DNA from: Shewanella cutis
Lineage (GTDB): Bacteria > Pseudomonadota > Gammaproteobacteria > Enterobacterales > Shewanellaceae
Assembly: GCF_022410515.1 (NCBI RefSeq)
Contig: NZ_JACSDI010000003.1
Span: 356,637-420,636, forward strand
DNA length: 64,000 nucleotides
Reading direction: 5' to 3'
The translations under genes and the position numbers were made by a program. The first letter of the stretch is position 1. Every line of letters begins with the position of its first letter. This document shows positions 34,893 through 42,731 of the stretch, one piece after another. The notes under the pieces were generated by a model. That model ran no database searches. It was not told the origin of the DNA and saw nothing but the letters and a program-made list of their open reading frames with translations.

Positions 34893-35419
34893 TGATGATT
34901 CACCTGATGGACATATGGGATTCCGTCAGGGGCTTCATGGCCTCCGGAGGCGATGTTCTCTGGTTAGTTGCGTTTGTGCTGTTCTTAATGTGGGTATTGA
35001 TGCTTGAACGTTACTGGTATCTGAATTGGGTATCACCAAAGCAACATAAAGCAATTATAGCTGCATGGGATGCAAGAGAGGAAACTACCTCTTGGTATGC
35101 ACACCGTATCCGTGAAGCTTGGCTGTCCCAAGCGAATCAAGATTTGAATGCACGTATGCTGATGATAAAAACCTTAGTAGCCATTTGTCCTATGATAGGT
35201 TTGTTAGGTACCGTTACCGGTATGATTTCAGTGTTCGATGTGATGGCAGTTCAGGGGACGAGTAATGCTCGTTTAATGGCGGCTGGTATTTCAATGGCAA
35301 CAATGCCCACCATGGCGGGGATGGTTGCAGCATTATCGGGAGTATTTTTTAGTACTCGCCTTGATGTGAAAATGAAAATCAGTTTAGAAAAGCTAAAAGA
35401 CAGCATGCCGCACCACTAG
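34892..35419 (+). CDS. exbB2: biopolymer transport protein ExbB2
   Basis: Inner-membrane proton-channel subunit that energises TonB2, 175 residues, short as usual for ExbB2. Seen: first membrane helix VLWLVAFVLFLMWVLMLERYWYL (about 22-44), a cytoplasmic loop, and two C-terminal helices with MIKTLVAICPMIGLLGTVTGMISVFDVM and AAGISMATMPTMAGMVAALSGVFF, which carry the TolQ/ExbB signature. The Thr-Gly-Met signature is shared with TtpC just upstream, so both contain complete channel motifs. Start overlaps the ttpC stop by one base; the following codon is a second ATG. Confidence 0.93.
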   Translation: MMIHLMDIWDSVRGFMASGGDVLWLVAFVLFLMWVLMLERYWYLNWVSPKQHKAIIAAWDAREETTSWYAHRIREAWLSQANQDLNARMLMIKTLVAICPMIGLLGTVTGMISVFDVMAVQGTSNARLMAAGISMATMPTMAGMVAALSGVFFSTRLDVKMKISLEKLKDSMPHH

Positions 35420-35432
35420 AGAGAGATTGAAC

Positions 35433-35837
35433 ATGGCACGTAAAAAGCATTCCAGTGTAGACGAGGAAGCGCAAATTGATATGACACCGATGCTCGACAT
35501 CGTGTTCATCATGCTGATCTTCTTCATTGTAACAACGTCATTCGTAAAGCCATCTGGTTTGGACTACAACAAACCAAAGGCTTCACAAGCGACTTCAAAG
35601 CCTTCGGCTAACATCTTTATCGGCGTCAGCAAAACTGGCGTGATCATGATGGAAAACCGTCAGGTTGATATCGAGCGTGTAACAGCAAACGTTGAGCGTA
35701 TGCTCGCTGAGGCCCCTGAAGCAGCTGTGTTGATTCAGGCGGATAAAGATGCGCAACACGGTTTAGTTGTGAAAGTTCTAGACCAAGTCAAAGCGGCTGG
35801 TATAGATAAAATTTCGGTATCTGCGGGGAACGATTAA
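35433..35837 (+). CDS. exbD2: biopolymer transport protein ExbD2
   Basis: Partner of ExbB2, 134 residues from the ATG at 35433, with AGAGAGAGATTG upstream; a TTG two codons earlier is possible. Seen: cytoplasmic tail, then DMTPMLDIVFIMLIFFIVTTSF, a single membrane helix that contains the essential membrane Asp of ExbD/TolR proteins, and a periplasmic domain ending in VLIQADKDAQHGLVVKVLDQ, the typical ExbD C-terminal motif. Next gene tonB2 begins one base after its stop. Confidence 0.93.
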   Translation: MARKKHSSVDEEAQIDMTPMLDIVFIMLIFFIVTTSFVKPSGLDYNKPKASQATSKPSANIFIGVSKTGVIMMENRQVDIERVTANVERMLAEAPEAAVLIQADKDAQHGLVVKVLDQVKAAGIDKISVSAGND

Positions 35838-35838
35838 T

Positions 35839-36462
35839 ATGCTAAGAGCACTAGTATCAATCATTATTGGTGCTGCTGTGACTTTTGGTCTGTTCGCTTT
35901 TATGGCGTTCTTGGTCGGTGGAGGAGCGCAGCGCGCTGAAACATCGGCCGAGACCCCTGTAATTGAAATCACGATGGATAGACAGGATGCAAAAGCACAG
36001 AATAAGCCAAGGGTAGTCCCTAAGCCACCACCACCACCAGCACAGCCTGAGAAGCCTCAAGCTGCGCCGCCAGAAACATCATCAAATATTGATACGGCCA
36101 TGTCGTTCAATATGGGGGGAGTGGAAGCAGGTGGTCATAGTGCTGGTGGTTTTAAACTGGGTAATATGATGAGCCGTGACGGAGATGCGACACCAATCGT
36201 TCGTATCGAGCCACAATACCCAATCGCTGCAGCACGTGATGGCAAAGAAGGTTGGGTGCAATTGCGCTTTACCATTAACGAATTAGGTGGTGTTGAAGAC
36301 GTAGAAGTAATTCAAGCTGAACCTAAGCGTTTATTTGATAAAGAAGCCATCCGTGCGCTGAATAAGTGGAAGTACAAGCCAAAGATTGTTGATGGTAAGC
36401 CACTTAAACAGCCTGGTATGACTGTACAACTTGACTTCACTTTAGACAAAGGAGGCAATTAA
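35839..36462 (+). CDS. tonB2: energy transducer TonB2
   Basis: Transmits proton-motive-force energy from ExbB2/ExbD2/TtpC to outer-membrane receptors; 207 residues. Seen: one N-terminal membrane anchor (about 5-30, LVSIIIGAAVTFGLFAFMAFLVGG), a short Pro-rich spacer (PRVVPKPPPPPAQPEKP, about 52-75), and a C-terminal TonB domain (about 113-205) with RIEPQYPIAAARDGKEGWVQ and FDKEAIRALNKWKYKPK. The spacer is shorter than that of E. coli TonB, as is typical of TonB2 proteins. Confidence 0.94.
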   Translation: MLRALVSIIIGAAVTFGLFAFMAFLVGGGAQRAETSAETPVIEITMDRQDAKAQNKPRVVPKPPPPPAQPEKPQAAPPETSSNIDTAMSFNMGGVEAGGHSAGGFKLGNMMSRDGDATPIVRIEPQYPIAAARDGKEGWVQLRFTINELGGVEDVEVIQAEPKRLFDKEAIRALNKWKYKPKIVDGKPLKQPGMTVQLDFTLDKGGN

Positions 36463-36464
36463 TA

Positions 36465-37712
36465 ATGCGTAATGCTCATAAAATCGCAGTTGCGTTATTA
36501 CTTTCCCTTTGTGGTGGTAGTTTATCCGTATCTTCGGCAATTGCAGCTGAAAAATGCGAAGTTGATACACGCCAATCTAAAGCGGTAGGTGAAAGTGCGG
36601 CAAAAAAGGTACAGAAATCCTTTGAAGCTTACACAAATGGTCAGGTTGATGAAGCCATAGCCATTCTGTTAGAAGCAAACCCAAAGAATGATTTCGATAA
36701 AGCCTATGTTGCGCGTATGCTCGGTAACTTCTATGCCGAAAAGGGCAAAATGGATACCGCGATCAAGTACCTAAAACAAGCTGTTGAAGCGGATATTTTA
36801 GGTGGTACAGATCATGCTGCAACACTGCGCCTTTATGCCGATTTGCTGTTACAAGAGAAAAAGTTCAAGGAAGCGATTCCTTATTATTACAAGTGGATGG
36901 AATTCACCTGTAAAGCCGATTCTCAGATGTACCGCCGTATTGGTATTGCTTATTCAGAACTTAAACAGTGGGATAAAGTGATAGAAGTGGCTGATAAAGG
37001 CCTTTCACTCGCAGAATCTCCTGATAAAGGTCTGTACCAGATGAAGCTAACGTCATACTTCAACCAGAAGAAGTATAAAAATGCCGTTGGTGTGTTAGAA
37101 ACCATGGTGCCGTTATTTCCTGATGATGGCAGATTATGGGTTCAATTAGCACAGTTTTATCTGATGATTGAAGACTATGATAAAGCGCTAGCAACTTATG
37201 ACTTAGCTTATCGTAATGGTTTCTTAGATACTGGAGCTAACATTACTCGTTTAGCTCAGCTGATGGCTCAAAAAGGTGCGCCTTACCAAGCAGCAAAAGT
37301 GTTTGAGAAGCACATGAAATCTGGCTTGATCACGCAGGATGTTAAGTCCTATGAGATTTTGGCTGGTTTCTATCAAAACGCGAAAGAGTTTAAAGAAGCT
37401 GCAGAACTTTATGGCAAAGCCGCTGCAATCAGCAATGACGGTAAGCTTTATTTAAAGCAAGGTCGCTTACTAAGCTTGGAAGAAAAATACTCTGAAGCGA
37501 TACCAGTGCTTGAAAAAGCCATCTCTTTAGGTATTGAGCATCCTGGTGAAGCAAACTTTGAATTGGCTTTAGCTCATTTAAGTTTGAAACAGTATAAGTC
37601 TGCTTATAACCGTGCAGTATTAGCTGCAAAGGATAAGAAGACTGAGAAGAGTGCAAACAGCTATATCTCTTACATCAAAGAGAAAGCCCGTATGCATAAC
37701 GTCACGCTGTAA
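36465..37712 (+). CDS. TPR-repeat periplasmic protein at the end of the TonB2 operon
   Basis: 415-residue protein with a signal peptide (about 1-28, ending AIAA) and at least six tetratricopeptide-like repeats (for example AYVARMLGNFYAEKGKMDTAIKYLKQAV split over residues 78-107, and LWVQLAQFYLMIEDYDKALATYDLAY in the middle). It is the conserved last gene of DUF3450-TtpC-ExbB2-ExbD2-TonB2 operons, so it is probably a scaffold or receptor-selectivity partner in the periplasm; this role is inferred. It begins 2 bp after tonB2 with GGAGG upstream, and ends in a strong terminator. Confidence 0.88.
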   Translation: MRNAHKIAVALLLSLCGGSLSVSSAIAAEKCEVDTRQSKAVGESAAKKVQKSFEAYTNGQVDEAIAILLEANPKNDFDKAYVARMLGNFYAEKGKMDTAIKYLKQAVEADILGGTDHAATLRLYADLLLQEKKFKEAIPYYYKWMEFTCKADSQMYRRIGIAYSELKQWDKVIEVADKGLSLAESPDKGLYQMKLTSYFNQKKYKNAVGVLETMVPLFPDDGRLWVQLAQFYLMIEDYDKALATYDLAYRNGFLDTGANITRLAQLMAQKGAPYQAAKVFEKHMKSGLITQDVKSYEILAGFYQNAKEFKEAAELYGKAAAISNDGKLYLKQGRLLSLEEKYSEAIPVLEKAISLGIEHPGEANFELALAHLSLKQYKSAYNRAVLAAKDKKTEKSANSYISYIKEKARMHNVTL

Positions 37713-37713
37713 T

Positions 37714-38275
37714 TCATATTATTTGCAATGCAGATCTAAAAAGCCCCGCAAGGGGCTTTTTCTTTATTGTAGTTTTATCTGTGCTTGTGATTGCTGTGGG
37801 ATTGCGCTCAAGTTTCTGTGTGAGTTTAGAGACATTATTAAACATGGATTCAATTTTTTGTTCCTGAGTTGGCAAGCAGAGGCAAGCCGCGAGTTTATAA
37901 TCAATTTTAAGCTTATGATTTTTACTAAACTCTTGATTAAATTCTTGAATATGTTGTCCTATTCGCTTCAAAACAACTTCAGAGCCTTCTTCATCAATAT
38001 TGAATAACCCTAAAGTAAAATGGTTGTGATCCAATCTTGCAATTAAATCAGTTGCTCGTAGCAAGGCTTCTTGTACTTGTTTAGTAAAAAATTCGAGTAA
38101 ATGCGGTTGTTTTACGGTTTCATGAATGTGGGGGCACAGATACAATAGCGCCAAGCTTTGCTGCTCTCGTATATGTCTATGCCATTCTCGGTTAAAGACT
38201 TCCATAAAATAAGTTTGGTTATAGACGCCCGTTTCTGGAAACCCTAAAACCTGAGTTACGAAATGAGTAGATCAT
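37714..38275 (-). pseudogene. degenerate GGDEF-domain gene with probable 1-nt insertion after its start codon
   Basis: The uninterrupted part that has a normal start is 37714-38205 (163 residues). It looks like a GGDEF domain that has lost its active site: the GG[DE]EF position reads LDHNHF in LLRATDLIARLDHNHFTLGL, and the usual IDxFKxxND is also gone. In the same frame, upstream of that ATG, the codons read STHFVTQVLGFPETGVYNQTYF, the homologue of the normal GGDEF start (LTGLYNRRYF), but no start codon is in frame. An ATG with GGGA upstream lies at 38275-38273, one base out of frame; removing base 38272 would join ATG directly to that stretch. Either a frameshift has broken the gene or translation starts inside. 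A diguanylate cyclase activity is not expected in any case. Confidence 0.65.
37739..37765 (+). terminator. terminator of the TonB2 operon
   Basis: AAAAGCCCC (37739-37747), loop GCAA, GGGGCTTTT (37752-37760), then TCTTTATT. It lies inside the 3' coding end of the convergent GGDEF-like gene, where it encodes KKPLAGLF. Confidence 0.88.
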
Positions 38276-38356
38276 AGATGAATCCCGTAAGCAGACTTTG
38301 CACTAAGTATTAGGAAGAGTTTGCCTATCACGGACGTAAAAGGAGAAATATAAAAG

Positions 38357-40189
38357 ATGAAATTAAGTTTATTAGCGGGAACACTGGCCTTAGCGCTAGC
38401 CTTACAGGGGTGCTCAAAGCCTGAAACAAATGTTGTTGCACAGGACGGTTCAATTTCTGCTGCAGCTCAAGCTCAAGCTGAAACGCAAACCGCCGAATCG
38501 CGCTATCTCGCTCTCGTCGATGCCTATTTTAAAGACTATTTGAAGCTAGAGCCGATATACGCAACCTTTGTTGGCGTCAATGACTACAACGCTCAGTTTG
38601 GTGGTGATTTAACCGAAGAATATCTCAAGGCTCGCCACGATCTAAATACCCGCTATTTAGCACAAGTTAAGGCCATTGATCTTGACCAGTTACCAGCGGA
38701 TCTGCAATTAAGTTATTCGTTATTTGTTTATGACCGTGAAATGGCGTTAGTTGATGAAACCTATCCTTCACGCTTTATGCCTATCAGTCAGTTTTACAGT
38801 ACTGTTATTACCATGGTGCAGCTAGGGAGTGGTGAAAGTGCTCAGCCTTTTAATACGGTTCAAGACTACCGTAATTGGGAGCTGCGCGTGAATGGTTTCA
38901 TTGATTGGATCAAACTCGCTCAACACCGTATGGATGAGGGGATTGCAAGTAAGGTTGTGCTTCCTCGGGTTCTTGTTGAACGTATCATTCCTCAGCTTGA
39001 TGCTATGCTGACGACTGATGCCAGCCAAAGTATTTTTTTCTCGCCGATTACGCATTTCCCTGAAGGGTTTTCAGCTCAGGATAAAGCTGAGTTAACCGCA
39101 AGTTATCAAGCGATGATTAATGAGCGTTTAGTCCCGGCATTAACTGGGCTTCGTGACTATTTTAAACAGACATACTTGCCTAAGTCCCGTGCGACTGATG
39201 GTTGGTCTGGTTTGCCTAATGGCAAAGCTTGGTATCAACATTTGGCCAATTCACATACTACAACCACTATGCCCGTGGATGAAATCCATCAAATTGGTTT
39301 GAGTGAAGTTGCACGAATTCTTTCTGAAATGGATAAGGTGCGTGAGCAGGTTGGTTTTAAAGGTGATTTGAAAGCCTTTTTCGCGTCATTATCCTCAGAG
39401 CCACAGTACTTCTATAGCGATCGCCAAGGCTTAATTGATGGCTATATGGCGCTTAAAGATAAAATTAACCTTGTGTTACCACAGTATTTTAATGTGATGC
39501 CCAAAGCGGACTACGTTGTTAAACCTGTTGAGAGTTTTAGGGAACAATCTGCCGCGGGTGCATCCTATGAGTCACCTGCGGTGGATGGTAGCCGTCCAGG
39601 GGTGTTTTATATCAACACTTACAACTTAAAGGCGCAACCCAAATGGGGCATGACGACGCTGTCTTTGCATGAAGCTGCACCTGGCCACCATTTTCAAATT
39701 GCCATTAAGCAAGAGTTAACAGGGGTGCCTGAGTTCCAACGCTTTAGTGGCTATACTGCCTTCGAAGAGGGCTGGGCGCTGTATGCTGAATACTTAGGTA
39801 TCGAAATGGGGCTCTTTAGCGACCCTTATCAATACTTTGGTAAGCTGTCAGACGAAATGCTGCGTGCAATGCGTTTAGTGGTGGATACCGGATTACATGC
39901 CAAGGGCTGGAGCCGTGAGCAAGCCATTCAGTATATGAAAGACAACTCCCCGATGGCAGAGTCGGATATTGTTGCCGAGGTTGAGCGTTATATGGCGATT
40001 CCTGGCCAAGCACTATCTTATAAAGTGGGTCAGCTAAAAATTCTTGCTCTACGTGAGCGGGCTGAAAAAGCCTTGGGTGATAAGTTTGATCTTAAAGCCT
40101 TCCATGATCAGATCCTAACGTCTGGCTCGTTACCGATGGCGGTCATGGAGCAGAAGATAGATCGCTGGATTGCGGCAAACAAGGCTTAA
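38357..40189 (+). CDS. DUF885 family lipoprotein, putative zinc metalloprotease-like
   Basis: 610-residue predicted lipoprotein. Seen: signal sequence with lipobox LQGC (Cys19), then a DUF885 domain covering most of the protein. A zinc-site-like motif LHEAAPGHHFQ and a downstream Glu in AFEEGWALYAE have the HExxxxH...E arrangement of this family, which suggests a hydrolase on the periplasmic side of a membrane; activity and substrate are inference. AGGAG (38341-38345) precedes the ATG. It is transcribed alone. Confidence 0.88.
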   Translation: MKLSLLAGTLALALALQGCSKPETNVVAQDGSISAAAQAQAETQTAESRYLALVDAYFKDYLKLEPIYATFVGVNDYNAQFGGDLTEEYLKARHDLNTRYLAQVKAIDLDQLPADLQLSYSLFVYDREMALVDETYPSRFMPISQFYSTVITMVQLGSGESAQPFNTVQDYRNWELRVNGFIDWIKLAQHRMDEGIASKVVLPRVLVERIIPQLDAMLTTDASQSIFFSPITHFPEGFSAQDKAELTASYQAMINERLVPALTGLRDYFKQTYLPKSRATDGWSGLPNGKAWYQHLANSHTTTTMPVDEIHQIGLSEVARILSEMDKVREQVGFKGDLKAFFASLSSEPQYFYSDRQGLIDGYMALKDKINLVLPQYFNVMPKADYVVKPVESFREQSAAGASYESPAVDGSRPGVFYINTYNLKAQPKWGMTTLSLHEAAPGHHFQIAIKQELTGVPEFQRFSGYTAFEEGWALYAEYLGIEMGLFSDPYQYFGKLSDEMLRAMRLVVDTGLHAKGWSREQAIQYMKDNSPMAESDIVAEVERYMAIPGQALSYKVGQLKILALRERAEKALGDKFDLKAFHDQILTSGSLPMAVMEQKIDRWIAANKA

Positions 40190-40198
40190 TGTATTGTC

Positions 40199-40250
40199 GC
40201 CGTTATCGGATGATAAAATCGATAACGGCACTGTTTAACTCTTTTTAATT
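40199..40250 (+). terminator. probable terminator of the DUF885 gene
   Basis: GCCGTTATCG (40199-40208) pairs perfectly with CGATAACGGC (40220-40229) over an 11-base loop. The T tract (CTCTTTTTAATTT) lies about 12 bases further, so efficiency is uncertain. Confidence 0.5.
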
Positions 40251-40281
40251 TAATAGAATGTTTTTATACTCAACATTCACA

Positions 40282-40305
40282 TCCCGTTTAGTGTGATAAA
40301 CGGGA
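40282..40305 (+). promoter_or_regulatory. perfect hairpin in the ppiC leader
   Basis: TCCCGTTTA (40282-40290), loop of six, TAAACGGGA (40297-40305). It is 50 bp before the ppiC ATG and has no T run, so it is not a terminator. It could be an operator or an mRNA-stabilising leader hairpin. Confidence 0.45.
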
Positions 40306-40355
40306 ACCATATGATATTTGGGGCAAATGTCTCAGGTTTTTCAGGGAGTTTTATT

Positions 40356-40634
40356 ATGGTTCAAGCGACAGCAAGACATTTGTTAGTGAGCAGCGAAGAT
40401 CAATGCCAAGTGCTTAAGCAACAAATTCTAGACGGTGCGGATTTTGCGCAAATAGCTCGCGCGCATTCTTCCTGCCCATCCGGTGCTCAAGGCGGTGAAT
40501 TAGGCTCATTTGGCCCCGGCATGATGGTGCGTGAGTTTGATGAGGTGGTGTTTAGTGCGCCATTAAATGTGGTTCAAGGCCCAGTAAAAACACAGTTTGG
40601 TTACCATTTACTCGAAGTGACAAGCCGCGGTTAA
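40356..40634 (+). CDS. ppiC: peptidyl-prolyl cis-trans isomerase C (parvulin)
   Basis: Cytoplasmic single-domain parvulin, 92 residues, that speeds prolyl-bond isomerisation. The ATG at 40356 is preferred to an in-frame ATG 63 bases upstream because AGGGAG lies just before it and because PpiC starts at MVQATARHLLV. Seen: the complete parvulin domain with ARHLLVSSEDQC, HSSCPSGAQGGELGSFGPGMMVREFDEVVF and FGYHLLEVTSR. It lacks a signal sequence. A clear terminator follows. Confidence 0.95.
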   Translation: MVQATARHLLVSSEDQCQVLKQQILDGADFAQIARAHSSCPSGAQGGELGSFGPGMMVREFDEVVFSAPLNVVQGPVKTQFGYHLLEVTSRG

Positions 40635-40655
40635 ATCCCAACTTGCCTAGAAAAC

Positions 40656-40681
40656 GGCAGCTTATCGCTGCCTTTTTTATT
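40656..40681 (+). terminator. terminator of ppiC
   Basis: GGCAGC (40656-40661), loop TTATC, GCTGCC (40667-40672), followed by TTTTTTATTT. Confidence 0.88.
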
Positions 40682-40706
40682 TGTGTCCAGCCATATCGGA
40701 GCCGTT

Positions 40707-41243
40707 ATGCTTGAACTTTACACCGACAGATTAAGAATTCGCAGTTTACAAGATCATGATTGGGAAAATTTTTTAGCATTACATCTCGATCCTGACATTA
40801 ATCGCTATGTGCGAATACCTGAACCAGTCGAAGTGATCCATCAAAAGTTCGAACAGCGCGCCAAGACATGGAGTTATCCCTCTGGCGATTGGTTAACGCT
40901 AGTGATTGAATCCCTTGAAACTGATGAGTTTATTGGATTAACCGGTTTTCATTGTCAACATCTTGAGGAACAACGTGCTGAAGTTGGTTACCTATTGGTG
41001 CACACCAGTCACGGTAAAGGCTACGCGACTGAAAGTTTGCAGGCTGTCATCGATTGGGCCTGTTTGAGTCTTCAGGTGCATAAGTTTGTTGGCTATTGTG
41101 CCAAAGACAATATTGCCTCTGCCCGTGTAATGGAAAAGTGCGGTTTTCAACTTGAGGGCATATTTCGCCAGCAGTTTAAGATTGGTGATCTCTGGCTTGA
41201 TGAATGTGCCTATGGCCTGCTTGCCGATGAAAGGCAAAGATAA
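40707..41243 (+). CDS. GNAT family N-acetyltransferase (RimJ/RimL-type)
   Basis: 178-residue acetyltransferase using acetyl-CoA; substrates of close relatives include ribosomal protein N termini, but this one is not assigned. The ATG at 40707 follows CGGAG; a GTG 24 bases earlier is in frame. Seen: LYTDRLRIRSLQDHDWENF (the usual RimJ/L opening), EVGYLLVHTSHGKGYATES as the acetyl-CoA loop, and NIASARVMEKCGFQLEGIF as the C-terminal GNAT signature. It lies directly after the ppiC terminator and has its own leader. Confidence 0.9.
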   Translation: MLELYTDRLRIRSLQDHDWENFLALHLDPDINRYVRIPEPVEVIHQKFEQRAKTWSYPSGDWLTLVIESLETDEFIGLTGFHCQHLEEQRAEVGYLLVHTSHGKGYATESLQAVIDWACLSLQVHKFVGYCAKDNIASARVMEKCGFQLEGIFRQQFKIGDLWLDECAYGLLADERQR

Positions 41244-41313
41244 GTTAAATTATCTGCATCGCTGGGGACATACTGCTATAATGCCGCAGGTTTATTTTTA
41301 GAGGCGTGTTTAA

Positions 41314-41544
41314 GTGGCGCAAATTAATCAGTTAGCTTTGCATCCAGGCGAAGATTTTATTGAATTGTACAAAGTGTTAAAGGTACAAGGCATGTCTAAT
41401 GCGGGTGGTGAAGCTAAGCACTTTATTGATGAAGGTTTAGTTACTCTCAATGGCGAAGTAGAAACCCGCAAGCGTAAAAAAGTCGTTGCGGGTGATATCG
41501 TCAGCTTTAACGGTGAGTCGGTTCAAATCATTGCGGCTGAATAA
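41314..41544 (+). CDS. S4-domain RNA-binding protein (YbcJ-like)
   Basis: 76-residue single-domain protein. Seen: YbcJ-like opening HPGEDFIELYKVLKVQGM, then the S4 signature SNAGGEAKHFIDEGLVTLNGEVETRKRKKVVAGDIV (given here for position: residues 28-63). Such proteins bind structured RNA; the target is unknown. Start codon is GTG with GAGG 10 bases upstream. rraB follows 22 bp later on the same strand, so both RNA-related genes may be one transcript. Confidence 0.9.
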   Translation: MAQINQLALHPGEDFIELYKVLKVQGMSNAGGEAKHFIDEGLVTLNGEVETRKRKKVVAGDIVSFNGESVQIIAAE

Positions 41545-41566
41545 GCCTGAAACTGTGGAGTAGGAT

Positions 41567-41956
41567 ATGCAATTTCCAGACGACGATAATGGTAAAATGC
41601 TGGCTGCAATGGCTGAGGCGGGTATTGATCTTACTAAGGCCCTCGATGTTGATTTCTTTTTAGTCTTTGATGATCAGCGTGATGCTGAAACTGCACTTGA
41701 AGAGTTATCCAATTCGGATCTCGAAGGTGAAGTTGAGCTGAATTTGAACGATGAGCTTGGCAAGTGGGAAATTATTGTATGCATCAATATGGTGCCTGAA
41801 TACGATGATTTGGTTGAGCAAGAAACCATACTCAATGATTTTGCGGCTGAGTTCGGTGGCATGACTGATGGCTGGGGCGTGATGCAACATCAAGATGGCG
41901 ACGATGAGTTTATGGACGATGATGATCACGTTCATGATGAGCATTGCCATCATTGA
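41567..41956 (+). CDS. rraB: regulator of RNase E activity RraB
   Basis: Cytoplasmic inhibitor of RNase E that remodels the degradosome, 129 residues (E. coli RraB 138). Seen: the N-terminal acidic stretch FPDDDNGKMLAAMAEAG, VDFFLVFDDQRDAETAL, and EFGGMTDGWGVMQ, all typical of RraB; the C-terminal tail is very acidic and His-rich (DDEFMDDDDHVHDEHCHH). The final DEHCHH might bind metal; this is speculative. A strong terminator follows. Confidence 0.93.
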   Translation: MQFPDDDNGKMLAAMAEAGIDLTKALDVDFFLVFDDQRDAETALEELSNSDLEGEVELNLNDELGKWEIIVCINMVPEYDDLVEQETILNDFAAEFGGMTDGWGVMQHQDGDDEFMDDDDHVHDEHCHH

Positions 41957-42335
41957 TTTAAGTGTTATTTCAATGATAAAGGAGCCATAAGGCTCCTTTA
42001 TTTTTTGCACAATATTACCTCGACTCTGTTCATTTACAACATCGTGAAATGTAAATAGGTTGAAGCGGGTCTTACTCTTTAACCTCAGCTTGGGATAATA
42101 AATCTATATCAAATAGCTTTTGCACCGCTTACTGCGTGGAATTGACTTACAATGGGCTCGCTATTGAGGGGGAAATTCACCTTGTTAACAGCGCAAAGCG
42201 CAAGTTTGAGGGTAACGATTTGAATTTTGCAATGTATATTGCATTGATCAATCTCTTAACCCGAATTGAGGTTATTGACTGAAATGTGGTAGCACTATTT
42301 TCAAGTTGGAGTAGCAATATAAGAGGGTAAACACC
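41957..42335 (+). other. intergenic region rraB - small membrane protein gene
   Basis: 379 bp. It holds the rraB terminator (41977-42006), then A+T-rich sequence with a 16-bp near-palindrome TGCAAT-GTAT-ATTGCA (42228-42243). A weak -35-like TTGACT occurs near 42275. AAGAGGGT precedes the next ATG. No RNA gene or coding region is seen. Confidence 0.5.
41977..42006 (+). terminator. terminator of rraB
   Basis: TAAAGGAGCC (41977-41986), loop ATAA, GGCTCCTTTA (41991-42000), followed by TTTTTT. Confidence 0.92.
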
Positions 42336-42731
42336 ATGCGGATAAGTTTACTGGTGGCGGCGCTATTGAGCTTGATGATTTGTACTTATTACTCATGGCA
42401 AGGAAGATTAAGGATTATCAGCTCCCTCAAAGAGGCCTGTATGAGTCAATGGAATAAGCAAATATTGCGCAGCTTATTCCATTGTCAAACGGGCTTTTTG
42501 TTCATCTCTAGCCTCTATCTATTTGCCTGTGCTTTAGGCCTGATTCCTCGTATGTATGCCTATAGTTTGTTACTTTTTATAGGGCTTAATCACGGCATTT
42601 TCGCTATTTGGCATTGTTATATTGCGATTTTGAGCCCACCCGACAGAGGTATTGGTATGTATATAATGGCATTGCTTTTTTTGTTTGTTGCATTATTTGC
42701 TTTGTTGGGAGCCTTAACGTCGTGTGTTTAG
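42336..42731 (+). CDS. small integral membrane protein, function unknown
   Basis: 131 residues, four hydrophobic segments (about 4-20, 47-68, 75-98 and 109-128). I do not recognise the family. AAGAGGGTAA stands before the ATG, and the reading frame is closed with normal codon use, so it is probably a real gene. The stop codon TAG is built from the TA target site and the first base of the inverted-repeat element that follows; deleting the element and one TA copy gives TTTAGC, which preserves the same TAG. So the insertion did not alter the protein. Confidence 0.7.
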   Translation: MRISLLVAALLSLMICTYYSWQGRLRIISSLKEACMSQWNKQILRSLFHCQTGFLFISSLYLFACALGLIPRMYAYSLLLFIGLNHGIFAIWHCYIAILSPPDRGIGMYIMALLFLFVALFALLGALTSCV

